Source: Chloroflexota bacterium
Lineage (GTDB): Bacteria > Chloroflexota > Chloroflexia > QHBQ01 > JADMIH01
Direction of reading: 5' to 3'
Assembly (NCBI GenBank): GCA_015478675.1
Contig: JADMIH010000157.1
Span: forward strand, 1-8,970
Length of the DNA stretch: 8,970 nucleotides
A program made the position numbers and the translations under genes. Below the pieces are notes generated by a model, which was given only the letters and a program-made list of their open reading frames with translations, was not told the DNA's origin and searched no databases. Of this stretch, positions 1 through 7,233 are shown one piece after another (the first letter of the stretch is position 1; every line of letters starts with the position of its first letter).

Positions 1-69
1 TCGATTATCAATTACGATTTGGTTCCCCAATTCATAATTCATAATTGATAACTCATAATTCCGCGCCAC
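1..69. repeat. AT-rich intergenic repeat, copy A
   Basis: This is noncoding sequence downstream of livG, made of reiterated ATAATT/CATAATT units. Positions 10-39 align without gaps to 4274-4303 (25 of 30 bases identical, same plus-strand orientation). Both copies later end in ATAATTCCGC (55-64 and 4312-4321). It is therefore one of at least two dispersed copies bracketing the transporter operon. I see no gene and no clear T-tailed terminator here. The expected livF gene does not follow livG within the window. Confidence 0.65.
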
Positions 70-888
70 CTACTCCGCGCCCAGGTACGCTTCTATCACC
101 GCCGGGTCGTTGCGCACATCTTCCGGCGCGCCGAGGGCTATCAGCTTGCCAAAGTTTAGCACAGCTATCCGGTTACACAGGCCCATCACCAGCGGCACAT
201 GGTGCTCAATCAAAATCACGGTCAAGCTAAATCGCTCGCACACCTCCTTGATAAGCGCGCCAAGCTCCTCCCTTTCGGAGTGGTTCATCCCCGCGGCAGG
301 CTCATCGAGCAAGAGCAAGGTTGGCTGGAGAGCCAGGGCACGGGCGATCTCAACCCGGCGCTGGTCGCCGTAGGCAAAGTTGCGTGCCCCCTGATCTGCC
401 CGCCCGCTGAGGCCCACCAGATCAAGCAACTCCATAGCTTTATCACGTGTGGCGCGCTCCTCACGCCGGGCGAAGGGTATGCCCAGCACACCTGCAAATA
501 CTCCCGCCCTGGTATGCACGTGCTGTGCGATCATCACATTTTGCAAGGCGGAAAGATTGCCGAAGAGCCTGATGTTCTGAAAGGTACGGGCGATCCCCTT
601 AGCGGCTATGCGATGTGGCGAGCGGCGGGTTATATCCTCGCCACAGTAGACGAGGTGGCCTGACGAGGCGGGTATCAGCCCCGTCACCACGTTGAAGAGG
701 GTGGTCTTGCCCGCACCATTCGGGCCTATAAGACCGAATATCTCCCTACGCCGCACCTCAAAGCTCACATCATTGACCGCCACGAGGCCCCCGAAGCGGC
801 GCGTGATTGATCGGACCTCAAGCAGAGGCGCGTCAAGGCGTTCTGCGGCATCTATCCTGGTATCCGCACCGATATTTGGCTCGATCAT
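70..888 (-). CDS. livG: Branched-chain amino acid ABC transporter ATP-binding protein (LivG type)
   Basis: This 272-residue cytoplasmic ATPase would couple ATP hydrolysis to uptake of branched-chain or other hydrophobic amino acids through the LivH-LivM channel. Visible motifs are Walker A GPNGAGKT (residues 55-62), a signature-like YGDQRR (173-178, usually SYGQQRR), Walker B LLLLDEP (191-197) and the H-loop His229 in IEHH. LivG proteins usually have IEHD at the last position. The segment [15 protein letters not shown] and the end AYLGAE are typical of LivG rather than LivF. Length is slightly above the usual ~255 because of a ~20-residue N-terminal extension. The ATG overlaps the livM stop by 4 nt (ATGA, 885-888), implying translational coupling. 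It is the last gene of the operon visible; LivF, the usual partner ATPase, is not seen. Confidence 0.95.
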   Translation of the reverse strand: MIEPNIGADTRIDAAERLDAPLLEVRSITRRFGGLVAVNDVSFEVRRREIFGLIGPNGAGKTTLFNVVTGLIPASSGHLVYCGEDITRRSPHRIAAKGIARTFQNIRLFGNLSALQNVMIAQHVHTRAGVFAGVLGIPFARREERATRDKAMELLDLVGLSGRADQGARNFAYGDQRRVEIARALALQPTLLLLDEPAAGMNHSEREELGALIKEVCERFSLTVILIEHHVPLVMGLCNRIAVLNFGKLIALGAPEDVRNDPAVIEAYLGAE

Positions 889-1835
889 GCAGCCCGCTTG
901 AGCTTTGCGGCATGGGCCTTCTTACTCCATCTTGAGAAGAAAGCGGGGGTGACGAATCCCTGTGGCAGAAAGACGCAGCCAAGCACGAGGAGCAAGCCAT
1001 AAAGGATAAAGCGCCCATCCTTCATGAACTCGGTCAACCAGAGAGGCAAGCTGCCATTGCCTGAGAGGGCGCGCAGAATCTCCGGCAGCGCAGTCAGCGC
1101 CATGCCGCCCAGAACCGGGCCTAGAAAAGTGCGTGAGCCGCCGATGAGGACGAATGCCAGGTAGGCGATGCTGGCGTCAAATGTGCCTTGCCGAGCATTC
1201 CAGGTGTTCAAGAAGTGCGCGCCGATAGCGCCTACCATCCCCGCCAGCACAGCGCCCATCGTGAAGGAGAGCACCTTGTTGACTGTGGGGTTGACGCCCA
1301 TTGCATCAGCGGCAAGCTCGTCCTCCTTGATGGCGATGAAGGCGCGACCGACGCGTATGCGCTCCAGTCTATAGACGAAAAACATTGCCAGGATCAGCAT
1401 TGGCGCGGCTATCCAGGCGTACTCTATCTGCGTTCGGAAAGGTTGAGGCACCCCGAATATGCCCACCGCCCCACCCGTAACGTCGAGGTTCAGCGCCAGC
1501 ACCTGGAGCACCTCGACAAAGGCAATTGTGGCGAGAGCCAGGTATATGCCGCGCAGCCGCAGGGCAGGCACACCTACCACAATGGCAAGCGCCCCCGAAG
1601 CCACGCCCGCTATCAGCATTTCGAGCAGCAGCAACGGCACCGGATAGAGGTCGCCTGTTGCGGTGAAAACCTTTGTGGAAAGGACCGCCGCTATGTAGCC
1701 CCCCAACGCATAGAAGCCGGGGCTTGCCAGCGACAACTGGCCTGACATCAGCGGCAGGTAAAGAGAGAGGGCAAGCATCGCCGCCAGCATCATCGAGACG
1801 AGCAAGAAGCCGTATGTAGAAAAGAAGTCGGACAT
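885..1835 (-). CDS. livM: Branched-chain amino acid ABC transporter permease (LivM type)
   Basis: This 316-residue integral membrane permease is one half of the heterodimeric LivH-LivM channel. Long hydrophobic segments alternate with short loops through most of the protein. LivM-like landmarks are [17 protein letters not shown] (residues 35-51), [16 protein letters not shown] (91-106), the cytoplasmic coupling loop [17 protein letters not shown] (166-182), and [13 protein letters not shown] near 232-244. The end is basic (KLKRAA). I chose the ATG at 1835-1833, which gives MSDFFSTYG and lies 4 nt after the livH stop, with AGAAAG upstream as a ribosome site. The open frame extends to 1955, but that would overlap livH by over 100 nt and add 40 unrelated residues. 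The stop overlaps the livG start. Confidence 0.93.
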   Translation of the reverse strand: MSDFFSTYGFLLVSMMLAAMLALSLYLPLMSGQLSLASPGFYALGGYIAAVLSTKVFTATGDLYPVPLLLLEMLIAGVASGALAIVVGVPALRLRGIYLALATIAFVEVLQVLALNLDVTGGAVGIFGVPQPFRTQIEYAWIAAPMLILAMFFVYRLERIRVGRAFIAIKEDELAADAMGVNPTVNKVLSFTMGAVLAGMVGAIGAHFLNTWNARQGTFDASIAYLAFVLIGGSRTFLGPVLGGMALTALPEILRALSGNGSLPLWLTEFMKDGRFILYGLLLVLGCVFLPQGFVTPAFFSRWSKKAHAAKLKRAA

Positions 1836-1839
1836 ATTG

Positions 1840-2799
1840 CTAAACTTTCTGAATGATAGTGCGCCCCAACAAGCCTCGCGGCCTGATAAGGAGGACAACA
1901 AAGAGAATACCGAAGGCCACAGCATCTTTGTAGCCCGAATATTCGGGGGGCACAAAGGCTTCAGCCAGCCCGATAACCAGCCCGCCCACCACCGCGCCCG
2001 GTATGTCCCCTAACCCGCCGAGGACGATTACAGCCAGCCCTTTCAAGCCAAAAGAGATGCCGAAGTATGGGCCTGCTATGCTGACGCTCGAGCCTACCAG
2101 CGTTCCGGCGACTCCACCAAGGAAGCCGCTAAGGAAGAAGGTGAGCAAGATAAAAAGATCGGTGTTGATGCCGAGGAGGCTGGCGGTGGTGGTGTCCTCG
2201 GCCACAGCGCGCAGGGCTTTACCGAAGCGCGTCCTGTTGATGATCAGTGTGAGGATTATGAGGATTACTACAGAGACGACGAAGATCACGATCTGGACAG
2301 TACGCACGGGCACTATTTGGCCGAGACCCAGCAGCTTGCCGAAGTCTATGGCGGGGGGGAGGTCGCCGTAAGTGCTTGCTGGAAAGGTATAGATTTCCGC
2401 CCCGACCAGGTACTGGATGAGGTTGGTAATCAGGATGGCAACGCCCAGGCTTGAAACAAGGGTCAAGAGCGGGTCCGCCCCGCGCACTCTCAGTGGGCGA
2501 AAAGCCAGCCGCTCGATCAGCACAGCCATCAACCCCGCAAGAACGCTGCCGAATATCAAAGCTACAGCGAAGGGGAGCTGTACAGGCACCGAGGCATTAG
2601 CCAGCACGCCGTTGAAGCCGAAGGTGCCTCCCATCAGCGTAAAGGTAAAATAAGCTCCCAGCGTAAAGACCGCCGCGTGCGAGAAGTTGATTATCCCCAG
2701 GATGGAAAAGACAAGCGTGTAGCCGAGCGCAAAGATGGCGTACACGCTCCCTATAGAAAGGCCGTTCAGTAGCTGCTGGATAAAGGTAGCGAAGTTCAT
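1840..2799 (-). CDS. livH: Branched-chain amino acid ABC transporter permease (LivH type)
   Basis: This integral membrane permease pairs with LivM to form the import channel. The N-terminus NFATFIQQLLNGLSIGSVYA followed by IFALGYTLVFSILGIINFSH is characteristic of LivH. The cytoplasmic coupling loop is near AVAEDTTTASLLGINTD, and the C-terminal GGLGDIPGAVVGGLVIGLAEA block is highly typical. I prefer the ATG at 2799-2797 (319 residues, MNFATF), which aligns with normal LivH starts. A TTG two codons upstream (2805) is the alternative. Neither has a well-spaced ribosome site: GGAG directly abuts the ATG. A strong hairpin (2809-2847) ends 4-10 nt before the start, so initiation may be weak or coupled to upstream translation. 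Confidence 0.93.
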   Translation of the reverse strand: MNFATFIQQLLNGLSIGSVYAIFALGYTLVFSILGIINFSHAAVFTLGAYFTFTLMGGTFGFNGVLANASVPVQLPFAVALIFGSVLAGLMAVLIERLAFRPLRVRGADPLLTLVSSLGVAILITNLIQYLVGAEIYTFPASTYGDLPPAIDFGKLLGLGQIVPVRTVQIVIFVVSVVILIILTLIINRTRFGKALRAVAEDTTTASLLGINTDLFILLTFFLSGFLGGVAGTLVGSSVSIAGPYFGISFGLKGLAVIVLGGLGDIPGAVVGGLVIGLAEAFVPPEYSGYKDAVAFGILFVVLLIRPRGLLGRTIIQKV

Positions 2800-2808
2800 C
2801 TCCAAGGG

Positions 2809-2847
2809 CCAGGGGCCAGGGATCAGTAGCTGATCCCTGGCCCCTGG
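2809..2847 (-). promoter_or_regulatory. Perfect 18-bp inverted repeat between binding-protein gene and livH
   Basis: Arms 2809-2826 (CCAGGGGCCAGGGATCAG) and 2830-2847 are perfectly complementary around a 3-nt loop. In the operon's minus-strand RNA the hairpin begins a few nucleotides after the binding-protein stop and ends just before the livH start. No U-run follows it on that strand, so it is not a classic terminator of the operon. An intercistronic hairpin of this kind can stabilise the upstream message and reduce downstream translation, giving excess binding protein over permease, as known for other ABC importers. On the plus strand it is followed by TTTTT (2848-2852) and would look like an intrinsic terminator, though no plus-strand gene precedes it. 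The arm sequence may itself be a dispersed genomic repeat. Confidence 0.75.
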
Positions 2848-2850
2848 TTT

Positions 2851-4128
2851 TTACCTTATGTAATTGAAGGTGCCCGTAACACCGTCGGGGTTCATCTTGA
2901 TCTGGGCCACATAGAACTGCGACTGGTTTACTTCGCCCTCTGGCGTAAAGGAGATAGGGCCGAGCGGAGTGCTGTACTTACCGGCGAGTATTTGCTTGTT
3001 CACTGCGGTGCGCAAGTCCGCAAGCGACATGCCGCTGATGGTGCTCTGCTTATCGAGGGTGCTGAGAGCTTCTACAAAGACCTGCACAGCCGTAAAGGTC
3101 TGCGCGGTGAACTGCCCCGGCTCCACCTTAGGCTCTTTGGTCTCCTGCGCTTTGTAAGCATCACGCAGAGCGGTGTTGATGTCGCTCTTCTCTGCCGGGC
3201 TATAGGCTTCAGCGATGATGACCCCGTCGCACTGCGCTTTGCAAACCGGGAAGATGTTGGGAGTGTTCAATCCGTTGCCGCCTATAATGAGGCCCTTATA
3301 ACCAAGATCACGCAGCTGCTTGACCAGGTTGCCGCCATCCGAAGCCAGGCCGGAGATGATTATCAGGTCGGGCTGTGTGTTGAGCATGGCTGTAGCCTGG
3401 GTGGTGAAGTCGGTATCCTTTGTGGAGAAGGTCTGCACAGGCGCAAGCTGTAGATTCTTGGCTTTAACCGTATCCTGGAAGGTGCCTGTCTCCGACTTGC
3501 TGAAAGCATCGTCCTGAGCGAATGCCACCGCCACTTTCTTGATGTTCGGGTTGATGCTGAGCGCGGCGTCTACCGCGTTGGGAGCTACAACCGCTACAGG
3601 GGCCGAGACGCGGGCTACGTAGTCGCCGATCTGGGGGATACCCTTGGCTGTGTTGGAGGGGCCAATTACCGGCACCTTTGCGCGGTCGGCTATCGGGTCG
3701 GCGCTGAAGGCCTGCTGCGAAAGGGTCGGCCCTACGATGCCCACTACCTTATCCTGGTTGATCAGCGTTTGGAAGGCGTTGATAGCCCCGTTCTCATCGC
3801 CTGCTGTGTCCTGGTATATCAGCTTGATGGGTGTGCCGTTCACGCCTCCTTTATCGTTAAAATATTTCTCGGCGATTCTGGCCCCGATAACTTCCTCTTG
3901 CCCAAGTAGAGCTGTGTTACTGGTTTGCGCCACAGCTATGCCAATCGGAATGGCGTTGCCCGAAGTGGTTGCAGGCGTGGTGCTGGTGCCGGCGGTGGCG
4001 GTGGCGCTTGAGCCTATGTTCGAGCCTGTAGGTGGCGTGGGGGTACCGCCTTCGGGTCCGCACGCGGTGACGAGGATCGTTCCCGCCACCATAAGAGCGA
4101 TCGAGCCTAAGCGAATACGATTAAGCAC
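2851..4128 (-). CDS. Lipoprotein branched-chain amino acid binding protein (LivJ/LivK-like)
   Basis: This 425-residue extracytoplasmic solute receptor would deliver ligand to LivH-LivM. A basic N-terminus and hydrophobic stretch end in the lipobox LVTAC (residues 19-23), so Cys23 is the predicted lipidation site. A ~35-residue linker rich in Thr, Gly, Ser and Pro follows, then the periplasmic-binding-protein type I (Leu/Ile/Val-binding) fold: PIGIAVAQTS, GARIAEKYFNDKGGVNGTPIKLIYQDT, VGIVGPTLSQQ and PVIGPSNTAKG are family landmarks. The start is GTG (4128-4126), preceded by a strong AGGAGGAGG ribosome site with about 6-7 nt spacing. It is the first gene of the operon. Ligand specificity cannot be read from sequence; leucine-type amino acids are the family default, but amide or urea binders share this fold. 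Confidence 0.93.
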   Translation of the reverse strand: MLNRIRLGSIALMVAGTILVTACGPEGGTPTPPTGSNIGSSATATAGTSTTPATTSGNAIPIGIAVAQTSNTALLGQEEVIGARIAEKYFNDKGGVNGTPIKLIYQDTAGDENGAINAFQTLINQDKVVGIVGPTLSQQAFSADPIADRAKVPVIGPSNTAKGIPQIGDYVARVSAPVAVVAPNAVDAALSINPNIKKVAVAFAQDDAFSKSETGTFQDTVKAKNLQLAPVQTFSTKDTDFTTQATAMLNTQPDLIIISGLASDGGNLVKQLRDLGYKGLIIGGNGLNTPNIFPVCKAQCDGVIIAEAYSPAEKSDINTALRDAYKAQETKEPKVEPGQFTAQTFTAVQVFVEALSTLDKQSTISGMSLADLRTAVNKQILAGKYSTPLGPISFTPEGEVNQSQFYVAQIKMNPDGVTGTFNYIR

Positions 4129-4226
4129 TTTGAACCTCCTCCTCTATATGACAATGAGCCGAGTATAAAGCAGCGCCCGTGCATATTAGATGTAACTCTC
4201 ACATGCGGCCTGCTTGAGCTTTCCCT

Positions 4227-4255
4227 ATTCTAACACCAGGCAAGTAGTAACACAA
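4227..4255 (-). promoter_or_regulatory. Candidate sigma-70-type promoter of the liv operon
   Basis: Reading the minus strand, TTGTGT (4255-4250) and TAGAAT (4232-4227) are separated by 17 nt. The -10 matches the consensus at 5 of 6 positions, while the -35 matches only its TTG. Transcription would start near 4220, giving a leader of about 90 nt before the GTG start of the binding-protein gene. This is a by-eye match only. A second -10-like TATACT (4167-4162) lies closer to the gene but has no partner -35. Confidence 0.35.
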
Positions 4256-4264
4256 GACCAAAGT

Positions 4265-4333
4265 GGAATTAGGAATTACGAGTTCGTCCCCCAATCCATA
4301 GTTACTAATTTATAATTCCGCCGAAGGCGGAAT
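4265..4333 (+). repeat. AT-rich intergenic repeat, copy B, with terminal hairpin
   Basis: This is the second copy of the repeat at the left window edge, in the same orientation. Positions 4274-4303 match 10-39 at 25 of 30 bases, and both end ATAATTCCGC. Here the end forms a perfect hairpin, ATTCCGCC (4315-4322), loop GAA, GGCGGAAT (4326-4333). The repeat contains an exact TATAAT (4311-4316) that could serve as a -10 for the downstream plus-strand gene, although I see no matching -35. The rest of 4129-4365 holds the divergent promoters and ribosome sites and no gene. Confidence 0.6.
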
Positions 4334-4365
4334 GACGTACAATATCACATAAGGAGGCCTGCTTT

Positions 4366-5982
4366 ATGGACGTGAACCTTGATCTTCAACGCAACCCTTA
4401 TTGCTCTCAGCGAAGTGTGACCGTAGCGCGCCGAGGAGTGGTAGCTACCAGCCAGCCACTCGCTGTACAGGCAGGTATAGAGATGCTTCAGCGCGGGGGC
4501 AATGCAGTGGATGCTGCCCTCGCAACAGCTATAGCTCTGACTGTGCTTGAGCCCACTTCTAATGGCATCGGCTCGGACGCTTTTGCCCTTGTGTGGGATG
4601 GTAACAAGCTGCACGGCTTGAACGGGTCGGGGCGTGCTCCGGCTGCTCTTACGCTGGATGTGATACGCGCCGCCGGGCAAAAGGCAATGTCGCCCAGAGG
4701 CTGGATGCCTGTCACTGTGCCGGGCGCGCCCGCCGCGTGGCATGACCTCCATGCGCGCTTTGGCAAGCTGCCTTTCGCCTGGCTATTCGAGCCTGCGATC
4801 TTGTACGCCCAAGAAGGCTATCCCTTATCGCCTATTCTCGCCCATTACTGGAATGCTGCGGCAAAATCTTACAGAGCAAACAGAGGGCCGGAATACGGCG
4901 GTTGGGCTGAGACCTTCGCCCCCGGCGGCCATGCGCCCAAAACAGGTGAGATCTGGGCCAGCCCCGGACACGCCGCCACTTTGCGCCTGATCGCCGAGTC
5001 GGGCGCCGAGGAGTTTTACAGGGGAGAGATAGCGGGCAAGATAGCGCGCTTCGCCAGAGAGACAGGAGGTTACATCAGCGAGGCCGACCTTGCGGCGCAT
5101 ACCAGCAGCTGGGTCGAGCCGATCTCTACCTCATACAGAGGGTATGAAGCCTGGGAGATACCCCCCAACGGCCAGGGTATCACCGCCCTTATTGGCTTGA
5201 ACATAGTCGAGAACTTCAGCCTGCAAGACATGGAGCGAGATAGCGCCGAGTCGTTCCACCTGCAAATTGAGGCGCTCAAGCTCGCCTTCGCCGACGCGCA
5301 CCGCTACATTGCTGATCCCGACTTTAGCGATGTGCCTGTCGCCGCATTGCTGGATAAGGGTTATGCCAGGAAGCGCGCTAACCTGATAGGCGAGCGAGCG
5401 ATTGATCCGCAGGCGGGCGATCCTGCCTCAGGCGGCACTGTCTATCTCTGCGCGGTAGATGCTGAGGGGCTGATGGTGAGCTACATACAATCGAACTACA
5501 TGGGCTTCGGCTCAGGGATAGTGATACCCGGCACAGGTATATCCATGCAGAATAGAGGTCACGGCTTCAGCATGGACCCGCAGCACCCTAATAGCCTCCA
5601 ACCCGGCAAGCGGCCTTACCACACGATAATTCCCGGCTTCCTCACACGAGGCGGAGAGGCTGTCGGGCCTTACGGCGTGATGGGCGGCTTCATGCAGCCC
5701 CAGGGCCATATGCAGATGGTGGTTAACCTGGTTGACTACGAGATGAACCCCCAGATGAGCCTTGATGCCCCGCGCTGGCAGTGGACTAGCGGGCGCACTG
5801 TAGAGATAGAGGCTGATGCGGAGCCATCTATCGCAGAGGGCCTTGTAGAGATGGGCCACGATGTGAAAGTGGTGATGCCAGGCGGCGGATTCGGGCGCGG
5901 CCAGATTATCTGGCGCTTACCCTCAGGCGCTTACGCGGCAGGCAGCGACAAGCGAGCCGACGGCTACGCGGCGGGGATTTAG
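4366..5982 (+). CDS. Gamma-glutamyltransferase family Ntn-hydrolase (YwrD-like)
   Basis: This 538-residue protein belongs to the gamma-glutamyltranspeptidase family, which self-cleaves into two subunits and transfers or hydrolyses gamma-glutamyl groups, for example from glutathione. The predicted nucleophile is Thr358 in SGGTVYLCAVD, giving a ~181-residue small subunit. Upstream are QRGGNAVDAALATA (42-55), GIGSDAF and NGSGRAP (86-92), whose Arg90 may correspond to the substrate carboxylate-binding arginine. FGSGIVIPGTGISMQNRG (381-398) is typical of the family. The canonical PLSS motif that binds glutamate in E. coli GGT is replaced by PYHTIIPGF (417-425), and the oxyanion region is GVMGGFMQPQGH. 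This suggests the noncanonical subfamily and possibly another acyl substrate. There is no signal peptide, so it is probably cytoplasmic. The ATG follows AAGGAGG (4351-4357) with 8-nt spacing. It is divergent from the liv operon and convergent with the next gene. Confidence 0.9.
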   Translation: MDVNLDLQRNPYCSQRSVTVARRGVVATSQPLAVQAGIEMLQRGGNAVDAALATAIALTVLEPTSNGIGSDAFALVWDGNKLHGLNGSGRAPAALTLDVIRAAGQKAMSPRGWMPVTVPGAPAAWHDLHARFGKLPFAWLFEPAILYAQEGYPLSPILAHYWNAAAKSYRANRGPEYGGWAETFAPGGHAPKTGEIWASPGHAATLRLIAESGAEEFYRGEIAGKIARFARETGGYISEADLAAHTSSWVEPISTSYRGYEAWEIPPNGQGITALIGLNIVENFSLQDMERDSAESFHLQIEALKLAFADAHRYIADPDFSDVPVAALLDKGYARKRANLIGERAIDPQAGDPASGGTVYLCAVDAEGLMVSYIQSNYMGFGSGIVIPGTGISMQNRGHGFSMDPQHPNSLQPGKRPYHTIIPGFLTRGGEAVGPYGVMGGFMQPQGHMQMVVNLVDYEMNPQMSLDAPRWQWTSGRTVEIEADAEPSIAEGLVEMGHDVKVVMPGGGFGRGQIIWRLPSGAYAAGSDKRADGYAAGI

Positions 5983-6031
5983 CACCTTTCTGAGGCTTTG
6001 CGCCTCTGCAATGTGGGCCGCCACCGACCAG

Positions 6032-6895
6032 CTACACTCCCACATCCCTCTTGAACCGGGAAATAGCCTCTATGTGCTCTTGTGGTGTTTGGAGGCCCAT
6101 GCCCATCGTGTTTATGCCCAGATGGGTGGCTCCTAGCTGCTGCCAGGCGTCGAGTTGCTTGCGCCACTCCTCAGGCGTGTCCTGGCCCAGGTTGATGCGC
6201 GCTTCGATGCCAATGCTGCTCGGATCGCGGCCCGCTTGCTGTGCGTAGCCGCGCAGCCTCTCTATAGCCTCGTGGGCGGTGTCGTCAGGCTTCATCTGAG
6301 GGAACCAGCCGTCAGCGATGCGGGCAAGGCGCTGTAGCACCACATCGGCGCTTCCGCCCATCCATATCGGTATGGGGTGCGAAGGGAGGGGGTTTATGCC
6401 TGCGCCCTCAATCCGGTGCCAACGTCCTGTGAAATCTACTGCTTTGCGGCTAAATAGCTCTCTGAGAAGGATCACCTGCTCCTCGATGCGCTTGCCTCTA
6501 GTGCTGAACTCCTCGCCGAGCGCATCGTACTCGACCTTGTTCCAGCCCACTCCGACGCCTAGCCGCATCCTCCCACCGCTCAGGGTGTCTACTTCTGCCG
6601 CTTGCTTCGCGACGAGCGCGGTCTGGCGCTGCGGCAAGATGATAACGCCCGTTACCAGCTCCAGGCGCTGAGTAACAGCAGCCAGGAAGCCAAAGAGGAC
6701 AAAAGGCTCGTGGAACTGCGTCTCCGACGTGTAAAGCCCACGCCAGCCGGGTCGATGCTCGGTAGAAGCCCCCAGCACATGGTCATAAACGAGCAGGTGC
6801 GAATAGCCCAGCCCCTCCGCCGCCTGAGCGTAGTCGCGTATCTGCGATGTGTCAGTGCCAATCTCAGTTTGTGGGAAAACAACGCCGATATACAT
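6032..6895 (-). CDS. LLM-class F420-dependent oxidoreductase (Rv2161c-like family)
   Basis: This 287-residue protein has the luciferase-like monooxygenase TIM-barrel fold and probably uses coenzyme F420 (FMN is the alternative). Landmarks are MYIGVVFPQTE at the first strand, YDHVLG (37-42), LELVTGVIILPQRQTALVAK (78-97), the family hallmark LSGGRMRLGVGVGWNKVEYD (105-124), RGKRIEEQVILLRELF (133-148), and PIPIWMGG (174-181) before a short C-terminal barrel section. The layout fits the probable F420-dependent oxidoreductase family typified by mycobacterial Rv2161c; the substrate is unknown. I chose the ATG at 6895-6893, preceded by AAAGGAG with about 7-nt spacing. The frame is open to 6937 but that extension is basic and unlike the family. 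It converges with the GGT-like gene across 49 nt, in which I see only a weak 5-bp hairpin (5992-6006). Confidence 0.9.
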   Translation of the reverse strand: MYIGVVFPQTEIGTDTSQIRDYAQAAEGLGYSHLLVYDHVLGASTEHRPGWRGLYTSETQFHEPFVLFGFLAAVTQRLELVTGVIILPQRQTALVAKQAAEVDTLSGGRMRLGVGVGWNKVEYDALGEEFSTRGKRIEEQVILLRELFSRKAVDFTGRWHRIEGAGINPLPSHPIPIWMGGSADVVLQRLARIADGWFPQMKPDDTAHEAIERLRGYAQQAGRDPSSIGIEARINLGQDTPEEWRKQLDAWQQLGATHLGINTMGMGLQTPQEHIEAISRFKRDVGV

Positions 6896-6922
6896 CTGGT
6901 TTCTCCTTTGTGGGGGGTAGAC

Positions 6923-6939
6923 TCGTGAACGCTTCACGA
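6923..6939. promoter_or_regulatory. 17-bp palindrome upstream of the oxidoreductase gene
   Basis: TCGTGAA (6923-6929), spacer CGC, TTCACGA (6933-6939) form a perfect inverted repeat 27 nt upstream of the chosen ATG, just beyond the ribosome site. It has the size and symmetry of an operator for a dimeric regulator, but could also be a short leader hairpin. No regulator gene is adjacent and I could not fix a convincing promoter around it. Confidence 0.4.
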
Positions 6940-7018
6940 AGTAAATGTTTAGCCTCGTGGCATAGAGCCCGCGTAGCCTTCAATATTCCCAGCAGTAAAG
7001 TAAATCTAAGTTACTAAA

Positions 7019-7060
7019 GCCCCCTCTACCATGAAGGGCGAGCTGGTTGAGGGTGAGGGC
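7019..7060. repeat. GC-rich intergenic hairpin repeat, copy 1 (degenerate)
   Basis: The sequence starts GCCCCCTCT and continues into a G-rich half ending GGTTGAGGGTGAGGGC. It aligns without gaps to 8936-8970 (25 of 35 positions identical). The intact form would fold as a CCCCTCTCCC / GGGAGAGGGG hairpin; this copy has lost several pairs. Together with the other copy it brackets the insertion sequence. Confidence 0.5.
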
Positions 7061-7080
7061 TTCCTTCCCTCCATCTCTGG

Positions 7081-7115
7081 TCTGAACATTTTACCTTGCC
7101 CTGTAACTGTTCAGA
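7081..7115. repeat. Inverted repeat TCTGAACA / TGTTCAGA
   Basis: TCTGAACA (7081-7088) and TGTTCAGA (7108-7115) are perfectly complementary. A further imperfect TAC/GTA pairing inside leaves a small loop around CTTGCCCT. It lies just outside the left end of the insertion sequence in otherwise gene-free DNA (6940-7127). No T-run follows on either strand, so I do not call it a terminator. It may be a fragment of another small repeat. Confidence 0.4.
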
Positions 7116-7127
7116 TTCAGGGTGGAC

Positions 7128-7163
7128 GGGTCAGGCTAGATTTTGGTACGAAACTGGCGTATG
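7128..7163 (+). repeat. Left terminal inverted repeat of the insertion sequence
   Basis: It reads GGGTCAGGCTAGATTTTGGT at its outer part, followed by ACGAAACTG and GCGTATG. Compared with the other end it differs at 7131, 7143 and 7148 over the first 29 positions. It lies about 70 nt beyond the transposase stop codon. Confidence 0.8.
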
Positions 7164-7233
7164 ACACGCTAAGCCCCTTTCTTGGTCCATTCAATACTTT
7201 AGCACCTTAACAACCAATGTTTGTTGTAGCAGG

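Noticed and set aside
199..663. Plus-strand open frame of 154 codons opposite livG
   Set aside because: It is the antisense shadow of a clearly conserved ATPase gene and has no recognisable domain.
1188..1745. Plus-strand open frame of 185 codons opposite livM
   Set aside because: Antisense to a well-supported permease; its composition is hydrophilic and odd, with no family motif.
1836..1955. Longer livM start at 1955
   Set aside because: It would overlap livH by 116 nt and add 40 residues unlike any LivM N-terminus. The ATG at 1835 has a ribosome site and normal spacing.
3644..4168. Plus-strand open frame of 174 codons opposite the binding-protein gene
   Set aside because: It is a reverse-strand reading of the lipoprotein coding sequence and has no independent support.
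5983..6031. Possible terminator between the convergent genes (GAGGC / GCCTC, 5992-6006)
   Set aside because: Only five base pairs and no T-run on either side; too weak to call.
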